Below are positions 1 to 7,499 of a stretch of DNA of 16,240 nucleotides, one piece after another. Source of the DNA: an uncultured Caulobacteraceae bacterium (lineage in GTDB: Bacteria; Pseudomonadota; Alphaproteobacteria; Caulobacterales; TH1-2); contig CALBST010000360.1 of NCBI GenBank assembly GCA_937967425.1, positions 1-16,240 of the forward strand, read 5' to 3'. Below the pieces are notes generated by a model. The model did not search any database, had not been told where the DNA came from, and was given only the letters and a program-made list of their open reading frames with translations. The translations under genes and the position numbers were made by a program. Each line of letters begins with the position of its first letter. Within the stretch, counting starts at the first letter, position 1.

Positions 1-277
1 ATGGGCGCTGCGCTTTGGCGAAAATAATGCGCCGGCGGCGCGCGCGGCGGCGGGCGCGGTCAATTGTGGTCGCGAGAATTGGCCGCAAGTCGGGCTGCCG
101 TTCGCGCGGCGAACTGAACCGCCGCCGCTCCAAGGCGCGCACTGAGGTCAGCACCATGGATTCCACCGGAGCGGCATCGAAGCTGGCTGGAGCAGCGCGC
201 CCGGTCTCGATCGGCCCGGCCGTGGCGCACGCGCTCAGCAGCACCAGAGCAACCGCAACAAACACCGCTCTCATCAT
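1..277 (-). CDS. Partial lipoprotein gene, function unknown (C-terminus beyond the window)
   Basis: Reading leftward from 277 there are 92 codons with no stop, so the gene runs off the left edge. The start is a double ATG (277 and 274) preceded by a purine-rich GGGGG stretch about 6-10 bases upstream that can serve as ribosome binding site. The first 17 residues form a lipoprotein signal: MMR, a hydrophobic run, then the lipobox LLSAC with Cys17. This predicts cleavage before Cys17 and lipid anchoring in the inner or outer membrane. The rest that is visible is Ala/Pro-rich and then strongly Arg-rich (about residues 76-84). I recognise no domain. It lies 60 bases downstream of the flavin oxidoreductase gene on the same strand with no evident terminator between, so co-transcription is possible. 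The signal peptide is good evidence; the Arg-rich stretch leaves some doubt about the downstream frame. Confidence 0.6.
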   Translation of the reverse strand, partial: MMRAVFVAVALVLLSACATAGPIETGRAAPASFDAAPVESMVLTSVRALERRRFSSPRERQPDLRPILATTIDRARRRARRRRIIFAKAQRP

Positions 278-337
278 GGCGACCCCCGTCGTCGCCGCCG
301 ACGATACGCCTAATACGCAGAGCCGCCAGGAAAATCC

Positions 338-1405
338 TTACGCGGCCTCTTCGACGAAGCCCTTCCAGGTGCGCATATAATTCACGAAGGCCGGACCCAG
401 TCCCTCATCACGCAGATATTGTTCACTGACGGGCGTCGACCGCGCGACAAAGTTGGGGTCGGCTGTGGCGCGTTTCGGGAAATCGTGGTGGAGGATGGCG
501 GCGCGGCCGAGGATGGGGAAGTCGAAGCCGGCCGCTATCACGTCGCGTGCATCCTGCGCCGACATGATCTTGCCGGCGGCGCCGAGGCGCACATCGCCAC
601 GATCAAGCTCGCTGAAATACGACGCGAGCGTGCGGCCTCGCAGGCTCTCCTCGTCGGGCTCCTTGCGCACGTCCCAAAGCGACATGTCGAGAAAGTCGAT
701 CTTGGCGTCGCGGAGTATGCGCTGCGCCACATCGCGAATTTCAAGCACCTTCAGCCCCCAGCGTTCAGGCGAAAGACGCACGCCGAGGGTGAAGCCTGGC
801 TTGGTGGCGGCGCGAATGCCATCGATCAGTTCTAGCAAAAAGCGCGCGCGGCGTTCGGGATCGCCGCCGTAGGCGTCATCGCGGCGGTTGAGTTCGGGGC
901 TCAGGAACGAGCAGATGAGATAGCCGTGCGCGCCGTGGAGTTCGACGCCGTCGAAGCCAGTGCGCTCAGCGCGCTGCGCAGCGGCGATGAAGCAATCGCG
1001 CGAATGCTGAATGTCATCCAGCGTCATCGCTTCGGCTTTGAGCTTTTCGTCGGCGCTCGGCGCCTTCGGATTCTTTACCGAGCGCAAGCCGCCGTGATGC
1101 AGCTGCGCGATGGCGAGGCTGCCGTACTCCTTGATCTTGGCGGCGAGGCGCGTGAGGCCCGGCTCGTGCTTTGCGTCATGAAAGCCAAGCTGGCCGGGGA
1201 AGCCGACGCCCTCCTCCTGCACGGAGGCTGCGCAGGTCATCGTCAGCGCAAAGCCGCCTTGGGCCCGCATCGTGAGCCAGCGAAACTCGTCGTCGCTGAG
1301 GACGCCATCGGGATGGCTTTGAATGTTGGTGAGCGGGGCGAGAACGAAACGGTTCTTGAGCGTGGCGCCGGAGCGAAGACGCAGAGGATCGGCCAGAGAT
1401 GTCAT
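338..1405 (-). CDS. NADH:flavin oxidoreductase, Old Yellow Enzyme family
   Basis: A 355-residue single-domain protein of the FMN-binding TIM-barrel Old Yellow Enzyme family, which reduces activated C=C bonds of enones, nitro compounds and similar electrophiles with NAD(P)H. The N-terminus has the family pattern LKNRFVLAPLTN (residues 16-27). QLHHGG at 101-106 and ELHGAHGYL at 155-163 supply the expected His pair (His157/His160), equivalent to the His-x-x-His of the YqjM-type enzymes. It is followed by FLSPELNRRDDAYGG (167-181), the usual signature after the active site. The length matches stand-alone OYEs; there is no C-terminal FeS/FAD domain as in 2,4-dienoyl-CoA reductase FadH, so a role in unsaturated fatty acid degradation is not shown. 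The ATG at 1405 gives the normal family N-terminus although its ribosome site is weak. It sits beyond a terminator-like hairpin from the beta-oxidation cluster. The substrate is unknown. Confidence 0.9.
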   Translation of the reverse strand: MTSLADPLRLRSGATLKNRFVLAPLTNIQSHPDGVLSDDEFRWLTMRAQGGFALTMTCAASVQEEGVGFPGQLGFHDAKHEPGLTRLAAKIKEYGSLAIAQLHHGGLRSVKNPKAPSADEKLKAEAMTLDDIQHSRDCFIAAAQRAERTGFDGVELHGAHGYLICSFLSPELNRRDDAYGGDPERRARFLLELIDGIRAATKPGFTLGVRLSPERWGLKVLEIRDVAQRILRDAKIDFLDMSLWDVRKEPDEESLRGRTLASYFSELDRGDVRLGAAGKIMSAQDARDVIAAGFDFPILGRAAILHHDFPKRATADPNFVARSTPVSEQYLRDEGLGPAFVNYMRTWKGFVEEAA

Positions 1406-1418
1406 GGCTCAAAGATAA

Positions 1419-1443
1419 GGGGGCGCGCAAAAAGCGCACCCCC
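1419..1443 (-). terminator. Rho-independent-like terminator after the fadJ-like gene
   Basis: A 10-base-pair stem (arms 1419-1428 and 1434-1443) with a 5-base loop lies 26 bases past the fadJ-like stop codon. In the minus-strand transcript all ten pairs form, one of them a G-U wobble, and a short U-rich stretch follows. In the plus-strand transcript the same position is a C-A mismatch, so the hairpin is better suited to stopping leftward transcription. A second small inverted repeat, CGTTAC-N9-GTAACG at 1447-1467, lies between it and the stop codon. The U-tract is interrupted, so termination may be incomplete and allow readthrough into the flavin oxidoreductase gene. Confidence 0.55.
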
Positions 1444-1469
1444 TCTCGTTACGTCCACCCAGTAACGAT

Positions 1470-3707
1470 TTACGCAGCTGCCTTCTGCTTGGCGCCGAAG
1501 CGTTCGTAGAAGCTCTCGCCCTTCGCGGCCATGTCGCGGAGGAGTTTGTTCGGGCGGAAGCGTTCGCCGTAAGTGTCGGCGAGACGATCGGCTTCTTCGA
1601 CGAACTTCTTCGTTCCCCAGAACAAGTCGATGTAGCTGATGCAGCCGCCTGAATATGGCGCGAAGCCCCAAGCCAGGATCGAGCCGACATCGGCGTCGCG
1701 CGGATCGGTGATGACGCCTTCTTCGAAGCAACGCGCGACTTCGATGCACTGACGGAAGAGGAAGCGCTTGGTGAGCTCGGTTTTGAGCTCCGGCGGGCAC
1801 TCCTTCGTCTTCACTTCGATGCGCTCGGAGATGCCAGGCCAGATGCGCGTTGGCTTTCCGTCGTCGCCATACTCGTAATAGCCCTTACCGCCTTTGCGGC
1901 CGACGCGGCCCTTTTCTTCCACGAGCCATGACAGCATCGCGGCGCGCGGGTCCTTCTTGTAGTCCTGCTGATTGAGCTCGGCGTTGGTCTTGCCGATCTT
2001 CAGCGCCGTATCGAGACCGACGGAATCTGAGACTTCGAGCGGGCCCATCGGCATGCCGCACTGGCGGCCGACATTTTCGATGATCGCCGGCGCGATGCCT
2101 TCCATCAGCATCTCGACGCCTTCGGCCGGATAGGTGCCGAAGCAGCGCGAGGTGTAGAAGCCGCGGAAATCGTTCACGGTGATCGGCGTCTTGCGGATCT
2201 TGATGACGTAATCGATCGCCTTGGCTTGCGTTTCCGGCGTCGTTTCCTTGCCCATGATCAGCTCGACGAGACCCATGCGCTCGACCGGCGAGAAGAAGTG
2301 GATGCCGATGAAGTTCTTCGGACGCTCGGAGGCTTCGGCGAGGCCGGTGATCGGCAGCGTCGAAGTGTTGGAGCCGAAGACGGCCGTATCGGCGAGGAAG
2401 GCTTCGGCCTTCTTGGTGACTTCCGCTTTCAGCTGAACATTCTCGAACACAGCTTCGATGACCAGGTCCGAGCCCTTGATCAACGAATAATCGGTCGAGG
2501 GCGTGATCAGTGCGAGCAGGGCATCGCCCTTCTCCTTGGTGATCTTGCCGCGCGAGACATCCTTATCGACGATGCGTTGGGAATAGGCCTTACCCTTTTC
2601 CGCCGCTTCCTGGCTGACATCGAGAAGCACGGTTTCGATGCCGGCCTTGGCCTGCACATAAGCAATGCCGGCGCCCATGAGGCCCGCGCCAATCACGGCG
2701 ACCTTCTTGATGTCGTAAGTCGGGATGCCTTCGGGGCGGTTTCCGCCTTTGCCGAGGGCTTGCATGTTCACGAACAGCGTCCGGATCATGCCCTTGGCTT
2801 GCGGCGTGTTGGCGGTCTTGATGAAGTAGCGCGACTCGATGCGCAGCGCCGCGTCGATCGGCACCTGCATGCCTTCATAGATGCAGGACAGAATGTTGCG
2901 CTGCGCCGGATAGTTGAGATTGGTCTGCTTCGAGACCATGGCGTTGCCGCCGACAGCCGCCATCGCGCCGCCTGGCGTGAACGGGCCGTCTTTCACCTTG
3001 TAGCCTTTGACATCCCACGGCGCGATCGACTTCGGGTTCGGGCCCTTCGCGTAATCCCACGGCAAAGTCGACTTCACCCACGCCTTCGCGGCCTCGACGG
3101 TTTTGCCGGCCTCAACGACTTCGTTGATGAAGCCCAAGCCCTTGGCTTCTTGCGGCGACTTGTCGGCGCCCTGCAGGATCATCATCGCGGCGTTCTGCAC
3201 GCCGATCAGGCGCGGCAGACGTTGCGTGCCGCCGGCGCCCGGCAGCAGGCCGACTTTAGATTCAGGCAGGCCGAACTTGATCTTCGGATTGTCCGCCGCG
3301 ACGCGATAGTGGCACGCCAGCGCGATTTCGAGGCCGCCGCCGAGGGCGAGGCCTTCAAGCGCGACAGCGACAGGTTTGCCGCAGGTTTCGATAGCGCGCA
3401 GCGAACGGTTCAACGTGAAGCTCTGGTCGAATTGCTTCTTCAGCTTCTCTTCTTCGCTCTTCGGCTCTTCCTGCTTGGCCGCGCCGCGTTGATTGAGTTC
3501 GCCAAGATCGGCGCCGGCGCAGAAGCCGGTGGTTTTGCCGGAGGTGATGACCGCGCCCTTGATCTTCTCGTCGGACTTGATCGTCTCGACGAGCGTGATC
3601 AGGTCACGCATCACCGAGCCTGTGATCGTGTTCATGGAGCGGCCCGGCACGTCGAACGTGATGAGCGCGATGCCGTCGCTGTCGACGTCGATTTTGAAGT
3701 TTTCCAT
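1470..3707 (-). CDS. fadJ: Enoyl-CoA hydratase / 3-hydroxyacyl-CoA dehydrogenase, FadJ/FadB-like bifunctional protein
   Basis: A 745-residue two-domain beta-oxidation enzyme that hydrates trans-2-enoyl-CoA and oxidises the L-3-hydroxyacyl-CoA to 3-ketoacyl-CoA with NAD+. Residues 1-200 are a crotonase domain: oxyanion-hole region FCAGADLG (62-69) and the two catalytic glutamates, Glu127 in GGGLEIAL and Glu149 in GLPES just before KVGLLPGAGGTQRLP. From about 334 comes the Rossmann domain with VAVIGAGLMGAG (336-347), SNTSTLPI, and the dehydrogenase dyad His470 (IGIHFFSPVE) and Glu482. The C-terminal helical domains follow (VNDFRGFYTSR, GMPMGPLEVSD). Length is typical of FadB/FadJ alpha subunits. 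ATG at 3707 gives the expected N-terminus. It lies 94 bases downstream of the thiolase gene, its usual partner. I cannot separate FadB from FadJ subtype by eye, so the symbol is approximate. Confidence 0.93.
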   Translation of the reverse strand: MENFKIDVDSDGIALITFDVPGRSMNTITGSVMRDLITLVETIKSDEKIKGAVITSGKTTGFCAGADLGELNQRGAAKQEEPKSEEEKLKKQFDQSFTLNRSLRAIETCGKPVAVALEGLALGGGLEIALACHYRVAADNPKIKFGLPESKVGLLPGAGGTQRLPRLIGVQNAAMMILQGADKSPQEAKGLGFINEVVEAGKTVEAAKAWVKSTLPWDYAKGPNPKSIAPWDVKGYKVKDGPFTPGGAMAAVGGNAMVSKQTNLNYPAQRNILSCIYEGMQVPIDAALRIESRYFIKTANTPQAKGMIRTLFVNMQALGKGGNRPEGIPTYDIKKVAVIGAGLMGAGIAYVQAKAGIETVLLDVSQEAAEKGKAYSQRIVDKDVSRGKITKEKGDALLALITPSTDYSLIKGSDLVIEAVFENVQLKAEVTKKAEAFLADTAVFGSNTSTLPITGLAEASERPKNFIGIHFFSPVERMGLVELIMGKETTPETQAKAIDYVIKIRKTPITVNDFRGFYTSRCFGTYPAEGVEMLMEGIAPAIIENVGRQCGMPMGPLEVSDSVGLDTALKIGKTNAELNQQDYKKDPRAAMLSWLVEEKGRVGRKGGKGYYEYGDDGKPTRIWPGISERIEVKTKECPPELKTELTKRFLFRQCIEVARCFEEGVITDPRDADVGSILAWGFAPYSGGCISYIDLFWGTKKFVEEADRLADTYGERFRPNKLLRDMAAKGESFYERFGAKQKAAA

Positions 3708-3763
3708 CGGACCTACCCTACTCTTTTATACTTCCGCCGCGCGCTGTCGTTTCGATAGCCGAC

Positions 3764-3791
3764 GCCCCGGCCGCACGCGACCAGCCGGGGC
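3764..3791 (-). other. Intercistronic stem-loop between thiolase and fadJ-like genes
   Basis: A perfect 8-base-pair GC-only inverted repeat (arms 3764-3771 and 3784-3791, loop 12 bases) sits 10 bases past the thiolase stop. There is no U-tract on the minus strand, so it is not a convincing terminator. It may protect the upstream mRNA 3' end or tune the ratio of thiolase to FadJ-like subunit; that role is inference. The rest of the 94-base gap shows no gene. Confidence 0.4.
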
Positions 3792-3801
3792 GCCCCTCAC
3801 A

Positions 3802-5016
3802 TTAGTTCACTCGTTCGATCACCATGGCGGTGCCCATGCCGGCGCCGATGCAGAGCGTGATCAGCGCACGCTCTTTGTCGGCGCGCTCGAGTTCATCGAC
3901 CATGGTGCCGAGGATCATCGCGCCGGTGGCGCCGATGGGGTGACCCATCGCGATCGCGCCGCCATTGACGTTGACCTTCTCCATGTCGAGATCGAGCGCC
4001 TGCACCCAGCGCAGCACGACCGAGGCGAACGCTTCGTTCAATTCCCAGAGGTCGATGTCTTGCTTGGTGAGGTTGAGCTTCTTCATCAGCTTGTGCGTGA
4101 CGTGCTCAGGGCCGGTCAGCATGATCGACGGCTCGGAGCCGATCGAGGCGCCGCCCATGATGCGCGCGCGCGGCTTCAGACCGAGCGCGTCGCCCATTTC
4201 CTTCGAACCGATCAGAACCGCAGCGGCGCCGTCGACGATGCCGGACGAATTGCCGGCGTGGTGGACGTGATCGATCTTTTCGAGTTCCGGGTAACGCTGC
4301 TGAATGACGCCATCGAAACCCGGCATCACTTCGCCTTGTACCTTGAAGCTCGGCTCAAGCGCGGCCAGCGACTGCATCGTCGTTTCCGGACGCATGAATT
4401 CGTCATGGTCGAGCAGCGTGACGCCCAGCTGATCCTTCACCGGCACGATCGACTTCTTGAAGCGGCCTTCCTTCCAGGCTTTTGCAGCGCGCTGCTGCGA
4501 TTGGACGGCGTATTGGTCGACGTCGGTGCGCGAAAAGCCGTGCTTGGTCGCGATCGCGTCGGCCGACACGCCTTGCGGCGTGAAGTATGTCTTCATGGCG
4601 ATCGACGGATCGGTCGCCCACGAGCCGCCGGTCGAGCCCATCGGCACGCGGCTCATGCTTTCGCAGCCGCCGCCAATCGCCAATTCTGCTTCGCCAGATT
4701 TCACCTTCGCCGCTGCGATGTTGCAGGCCTCTAAGCCCGAGGCGCAGAAGCGCTCGACTTGAATGCCGGCGACGGTTTCGGCGTAGCCGGCGTTCAGCAC
4801 GGCGATGCGCGGAAGATTGCCGCCTTGCTCGCCGATCGGCGACAGGACGCCCATGACGACGTCATCGACCTTCGAGGTGTCGAGGTTGTTGCGATCACGG
4901 ATCGCCTGCAGCACTTGCGTCGCGAGTTGCAGCGAGGTCTGCTCGTGCAGCGAGCCGTTCTGCTTGCCCTTGCCGCGCGGCGTGCGAACCGCGTCATAAA
5001 TATAGGCCTCAGCCAT
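3802..5016 (-). CDS. Acetyl-CoA C-acyltransferase (thiolase, FadA/FadI-like)
   Basis: A 404-residue thiolase, which cleaves 3-ketoacyl-CoA with CoA to acetyl-CoA and a shortened acyl-CoA, or runs the reverse condensation. The N-terminus [14 protein letters not shown] is the standard thiolase start. The nucleophile is Cys91 in [13 protein letters not shown]; the acid/base residues are His359 in [14 protein letters not shown] and Cys389 in CIGAGMGTA, so all three catalytic residues are present. Length is normal. The start ATG at 5016 has GGAG 8 bases upstream. It lies directly upstream of the FadJ-like subunit gene and downstream of OsmC on the same strand, which favours a degradative 3-ketoacyl-CoA thiolase over a biosynthetic acetoacetyl-CoA thiolase. 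The chain-length preference cannot be read from the sequence. I leave the symbol blank because FadA, FadI and other subtypes are not separable by eye. Confidence 0.93.
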   Translation of the reverse strand: MAEAYIYDAVRTPRGKGKQNGSLHEQTSLQLATQVLQAIRDRNNLDTSKVDDVVMGVLSPIGEQGGNLPRIAVLNAGYAETVAGIQVERFCASGLEACNIAAAKVKSGEAELAIGGGCESMSRVPMGSTGGSWATDPSIAMKTYFTPQGVSADAIATKHGFSRTDVDQYAVQSQQRAAKAWKEGRFKKSIVPVKDQLGVTLLDHDEFMRPETTMQSLAALEPSFKVQGEVMPGFDGVIQQRYPELEKIDHVHHAGNSSGIVDGAAAVLIGSKEMGDALGLKPRARIMGGASIGSEPSIMLTGPEHVTHKLMKKLNLTKQDIDLWELNEAFASVVLRWVQALDLDMEKVNVNGGAIAMGHPIGATGAMILGTMVDELERADKERALITLCIGAGMGTAMVIERVN

Positions 5017-5033
5017 TTTCGTACTCCAACGTT

Positions 5034-5050
5034 GCGGCGCTTAGCGCCGC
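5034..5050 (-). other. Short inverted repeat in the thiolase leader
   Basis: A 7-base-pair stem GCGGCGC-TTA-GCGCCGC with a 3-base loop lies about 18 bases upstream of the thiolase ATG, just ahead of the GGAG ribosome site. It could affect translation of the thiolase or be chance in GC-rich DNA. No T-tract follows. Confidence 0.3.
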
Positions 5051-5104
5051 TTCACCCTGGATGGGACCGGAGTCGCCCCTGGTGTTTCCACCTACTCCGC
5101 TGAC

Positions 5105-5129
5105 CGCTTCGCTCGGGCTGAGCGAAGCG
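5105..5129 (-). other. Strong stem-loop downstream of the osmC-like gene
   Basis: A perfect 10-base-pair inverted repeat (arms 5105-5114 and 5120-5129, loop 5 bases) starts 7 bases past the OsmC stop codon. In the minus transcript there is no U-run after it, so it is a weak terminator candidate or an mRNA-processing or stabilising hairpin. The 120-base gap between OsmC and thiolase is the largest inside the beta-oxidation cluster and could also hold a promoter; I see no clear one. Confidence 0.45.
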
Positions 5130-5136
5130 CGGTAAA

Positions 5137-5607
5137 CTAATGCGCCTCCCCGCCGCCGATGGCGATGTCGCCTCGGAACGAGTTGGCGATGAAACAAGCT
5201 TCGTGCGCTTTGTGATGCAGTTCGCGAACTTCTTCCGGCGCCGGCTGCTTTTCGCCGCCCCACAGGATTTGCGGATTGAGCTTCACCTGCGTGACGGCAA
5301 TCTTGCCGCGATCGTCCTTGCCCATCGTGCCGGAGGCGCGATCTTCGTAGGCATCGACGATAAAACCGGCGCGGCGCGCGAGATCGAGAAACCAGAGCAT
5401 GTGGCAGGTCGAGAGCGAAGCCACCAGCAGCTCTTCGGGGTCGACCGCATCTTCGCGCGAATACGGCGCCCTCACCACCGACGGCGACGCCGAGCCTTGG
5501 ACCGTGATGCCACCGTCAAATGATATCTCATGCGCGCGCGAATAGTGCCCGGCGGCGAAATCGTCTTCGCCGCGCTGCCAAGTGACGGTGGCGGTGTGGG
5601 CCGCCAT
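5137..5607 (-). CDS. OsmC/Ohr-family thiol peroxidase
   Basis: A 156-residue OsmC-family protein. Family members reduce organic and fatty-acid hydroperoxides with a pair of cysteines, in the cytoplasm. The two conserved cysteines are visible: Cys68 in SLSTCHMLWF, preceded by DPEELLVASL, and Cys138 in HEACFIANS. An upstream in-frame ATG would extend the ORF to 5796, but that extension is shadow sequence inside the acyl-CoA dehydrogenase gene. The start MAAHTATVTW at 5607 gives the normal family length. Its ATG overlaps the TGA of the upstream acyl-CoA dehydrogenase by one base (TGATG), so translational coupling is likely. This places a peroxidase in strict stoichiometric reach of an acyl-CoA-oxidising flavoenzyme. 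Whether it is a true Ohr, OsmC or another subgroup, and what thiol reduces it, cannot be decided here. Confidence 0.9.
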   Translation of the reverse strand: MAAHTATVTWQRGEDDFAAGHYSRAHEISFDGGITVQGSASPSVVRAPYSREDAVDPEELLVASLSTCHMLWFLDLARRAGFIVDAYEDRASGTMGKDDRGKIAVTQVKLNPQILWGGEKQPAPEEVRELHHKAHEACFIANSFRGDIAIGGGEAH

Positions 5608-7400
5608 CAGAACGCCTCCGCCGGCAGCGCCATCACCGTGTCCGCGCCGCTCTTCAGTTTGGCGAGATGCGCGGCGGCGTCCGGCAGCATGCGCGCTATG
5701 AAGTAGCGGCCCGTCGCCAGTTTCGTATCGTAATAAGGATCGCCAGCGCCGCCGTTCTTCTTCGCCGCGTGCGCCGCCTTCGCTTGCAGCGCCCACATGT
5801 AGCTGAGCGCGGTTAGGCCGAAGAGATTGAGGAAATCGTGGCTGGCCGCGCCGGCATTATCGAAATTGGTCATGCCGTTTTGCATGAGCCACATCGCGCC
5901 CTCTTGGAGTTGCGCCTTCGCGCCTTTCAGCGCATCGACGAATTCCTTGAGATCGGCGTCGTCTTCGTGGTTGTGGACGAAGTCGTCGAGCTCGTTGAAG
6001 AACGCAAAGATTGCGCGGCCGCCATTGGCGCCGAGCTTACGGCCGACGAGATCGAGCGCCTGGATGCCGTTGGTGCCTTCGTAAATCTGCGTGATCCGCG
6101 CATCGCGCACGAACTGGCTCATGCCGTGTTCTTCGATGTAGCCGTGACCGCCGAAGATTTGCTGCGCGTTGGTCGCGTTCGCGTAACCCTTGTCGGTGAG
6201 GTAGCTTTTGATCACGGGCGTCATCAGGCCCATGTAATCTTCGGCCTTCTGGCGCACCTTTTCGTCCGGCGAGGCGTGCATGAGATCGCCATGGAGCGAA
6301 GTCCAGAACGCAAACGCCCGCGCGCCTTCGTTGAACGCCTTCGCGTCCATCAGCATGCGACGCACGTCCGGGTGCACGATGATCGGATCGGCCGGACCGT
6401 CGGGATTCTTAGGGCCGGTGAGCGAACGCATTTGCAGGCGATCTTTCGCGTAGGCCACAGCGTTCTGATACGCGACTTCCGATTGCGAGAGCCCCTGCAG
6501 GCCAACGCCCAAGCGCGCCACGTTCATCATCACGAACATGGCCATCAGGCCCTTGTTCTCTTGACCGATGAGATAGCCGGTCGCGTCATCATAGTTCAGC
6601 ACGCACGTCGAGTTGCCGTGAATGCCCATCTTCTCTTCGATCTTGCCGCACACGACGCGGTTGCGCTCACCCGGATTGCCGTCCTTATCAAGCAAGAACT
6701 TCGGCACGATAAAGAGCGAAATGCCCTTCGTGCCTTGCGGCGCGCCTTCGATGCGCGCGAGCACGAGGTGAATGATGTTCGACGCGAGATCGTGTTCGCC
6801 GGCTGAGATGAAAATCTTCTGGCCAGTGATGCGATAGGAACCATCCGCCTGCGGGATCGCCTTGGTGCGCAGCAAACCGAGATCGGTGCCGCAATGCGGC
6901 TCGGTCAGGTTCATGGTGCCGGTCCACTCGCCGCTGACGAGCTTCGGCAAATACGTCTGCTTCTGTTCGTCGCTGCCGTGATTGTGGATCGCCGCGTAGG
7001 CGCCATGGCTCAAGCCTGGATACATGCCGAACGCCATGTTCGACGAGGCGACCATCTCGTTCCAAGCCAGCGCCACGATGTGCGGCATGCCTTGGCCGCC
7101 ATAGTTCGGATCGCTTGAGAGCGCCGGCCAGCCAGCGTCGACGAATTGCTTGTAAGCTTCCTTGAAACCTGGCGGCGTCGTCACCGAGCCATCGTCTGCG
7201 CGCTTGCAGCCGTGCTCATCGCCGACCTTGTTGAGCGGCGCCAGAACGCCTTCGCAAAACTTGGCGCCCTCCTCCAACACTTGATCGATCAGATCGAGCG
7301 GCGCCTCGGCGAAGCCAGGCAAATTGGAATAGCGCTCGATGTCGAGCACGTCCTTCAACAGGAAGCGATACTCTCTGAGGGGCGCTGTGTATGACGGCAT
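5607..7400 (-). CDS. Acyl-CoA dehydrogenase, long FadE/DmdC-like type
   Basis: A 597-residue FAD-dependent acyl-CoA dehydrogenase that makes the trans-2 double bond of acyl-CoA and passes electrons to ETF. It is about 200 residues longer than classical ACADs and belongs to the long type with an extra C-terminal helical domain, often annotated as DmdC-like (3-methylmercaptopropionyl-CoA dehydrogenase). Visible landmarks: the N-terminal helical region with DPNYGGQGMP (97-106), the FAD/substrate strand MNLTEPHCGTDLGLLRTKA (163-181), EEKMGIHGNST (255-265), GGHGYIEEHGMSQFVRDARI (417-436), and the catalytic base Glu441 in QIYEGTNGIQALDL. The ATG at 7400 has AGGAG at 7407-7411, 6 bases away. It is the second gene after the MerR regulator, separated by the 7416-7499 hairpin element. 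DmdC assignment by name is unsafe: no other DMSP genes are nearby, and the beta-oxidation neighbours suggest a fatty acyl-CoA substrate. Confidence 0.92.
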   Translation of the reverse strand: MPSYTAPLREYRFLLKDVLDIERYSNLPGFAEAPLDLIDQVLEEGAKFCEGVLAPLNKVGDEHGCKRADDGSVTTPPGFKEAYKQFVDAGWPALSSDPNYGGQGMPHIVALAWNEMVASSNMAFGMYPGLSHGAYAAIHNHGSDEQKQTYLPKLVSGEWTGTMNLTEPHCGTDLGLLRTKAIPQADGSYRITGQKIFISAGEHDLASNIIHLVLARIEGAPQGTKGISLFIVPKFLLDKDGNPGERNRVVCGKIEEKMGIHGNSTCVLNYDDATGYLIGQENKGLMAMFVMMNVARLGVGLQGLSQSEVAYQNAVAYAKDRLQMRSLTGPKNPDGPADPIIVHPDVRRMLMDAKAFNEGARAFAFWTSLHGDLMHASPDEKVRQKAEDYMGLMTPVIKSYLTDKGYANATNAQQIFGGHGYIEEHGMSQFVRDARITQIYEGTNGIQALDLVGRKLGANGGRAIFAFFNELDDFVHNHEDDADLKEFVDALKGAKAQLQEGAMWLMQNGMTNFDNAGAASHDFLNLFGLTALSYMWALQAKAAHAAKKNGGAGDPYYDTKLATGRYFIARMLPDAAAHLAKLKSGADTVMALPAEAF

Positions 7401-7415
7401 CGTCTGCTCCTGAAT

Positions 7416-7499
7416 CGGCAGTCGGCAGTCGGCAATGGGCAGTCGCGAAAGCAGCAGCCACAGCCGATCCGACTGCCTACTGCCGACTGCCGCTTGCCG
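7416..7499. repeat. Long imperfect palindrome built from a 7-base CGGCAGT repeat
   Basis: The left arm (7416-7445) reads as four degenerate copies of a 7-base unit (CGGCAGT, CGGCAGT, CGGCAAT, GGGCAGT) plus CG. The right arm (7470-7499) is its reverse complement with four differences in 30; the inner 23 bases match at 21. The loop is 24 bases (7446-7469). The element fills the entire space between the merR stop codon (7500-7502) and the ribosome site of the acyl-CoA dehydrogenase gene (7407-7411). It resembles REP/short interspersed palindromic elements that insert between genes of an operon. No U-tract follows on the minus strand, so it is not a simple terminator. It may reduce readthrough or stabilise RNA ends; this is inference. 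Confidence 0.8.

Noticed and set aside
15..380. 121-codon plus-strand open frame at the left edge
   Set aside because: Arg-rich start and Ser/Ala/Thr-rich remainder without motifs; the opposite strand has a lipoprotein signal peptide and runs into a verified oxidoreductase end.
3725..3731. TATAAAA on the minus strand upstream of the fadJ-like gene as a promoter -10 box
   Set aside because: No acceptable -35 element at 16-18 bases; the gap is short and the gene likely shares the thiolase transcript.
2226..3758. 510-codon plus-strand open frame opposite the fadJ-like gene
   Set aside because: It mirrors a complete, motif-verified enzyme gene; the translation is His/Arg/Asp-rich low-complexity of the kind produced opposite GC-rich genes, with no recognisable domain.
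3493..4734. 413-codon plus-strand open frame opposite thiolase and the fadJ-like start
   Set aside because: Spans two verified genes on the other strand and has shadow composition (repeated His/Arg/Asp).
5608..5796. Longer OsmC protein starting upstream at 5796
   Set aside because: The extra 63 residues lie wholly inside the acyl-CoA dehydrogenase C-terminus and are Arg/Gly-rich; the start at 5607 gives the normal OsmC N-terminus and a TGATG coupling.
5838..6806. 322-codon plus-strand open frame opposite the acyl-CoA dehydrogenase
   Set aside because: Antisense of a conserved enzyme; no domain, no ribosome site.
7416..7499. CRISPR-like array or simple terminator interpretation of the heptamer palindrome
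   Set aside because: Units are 7 bases with no spacers, arranged as inverted arms, and no T-tract follows on either strand.
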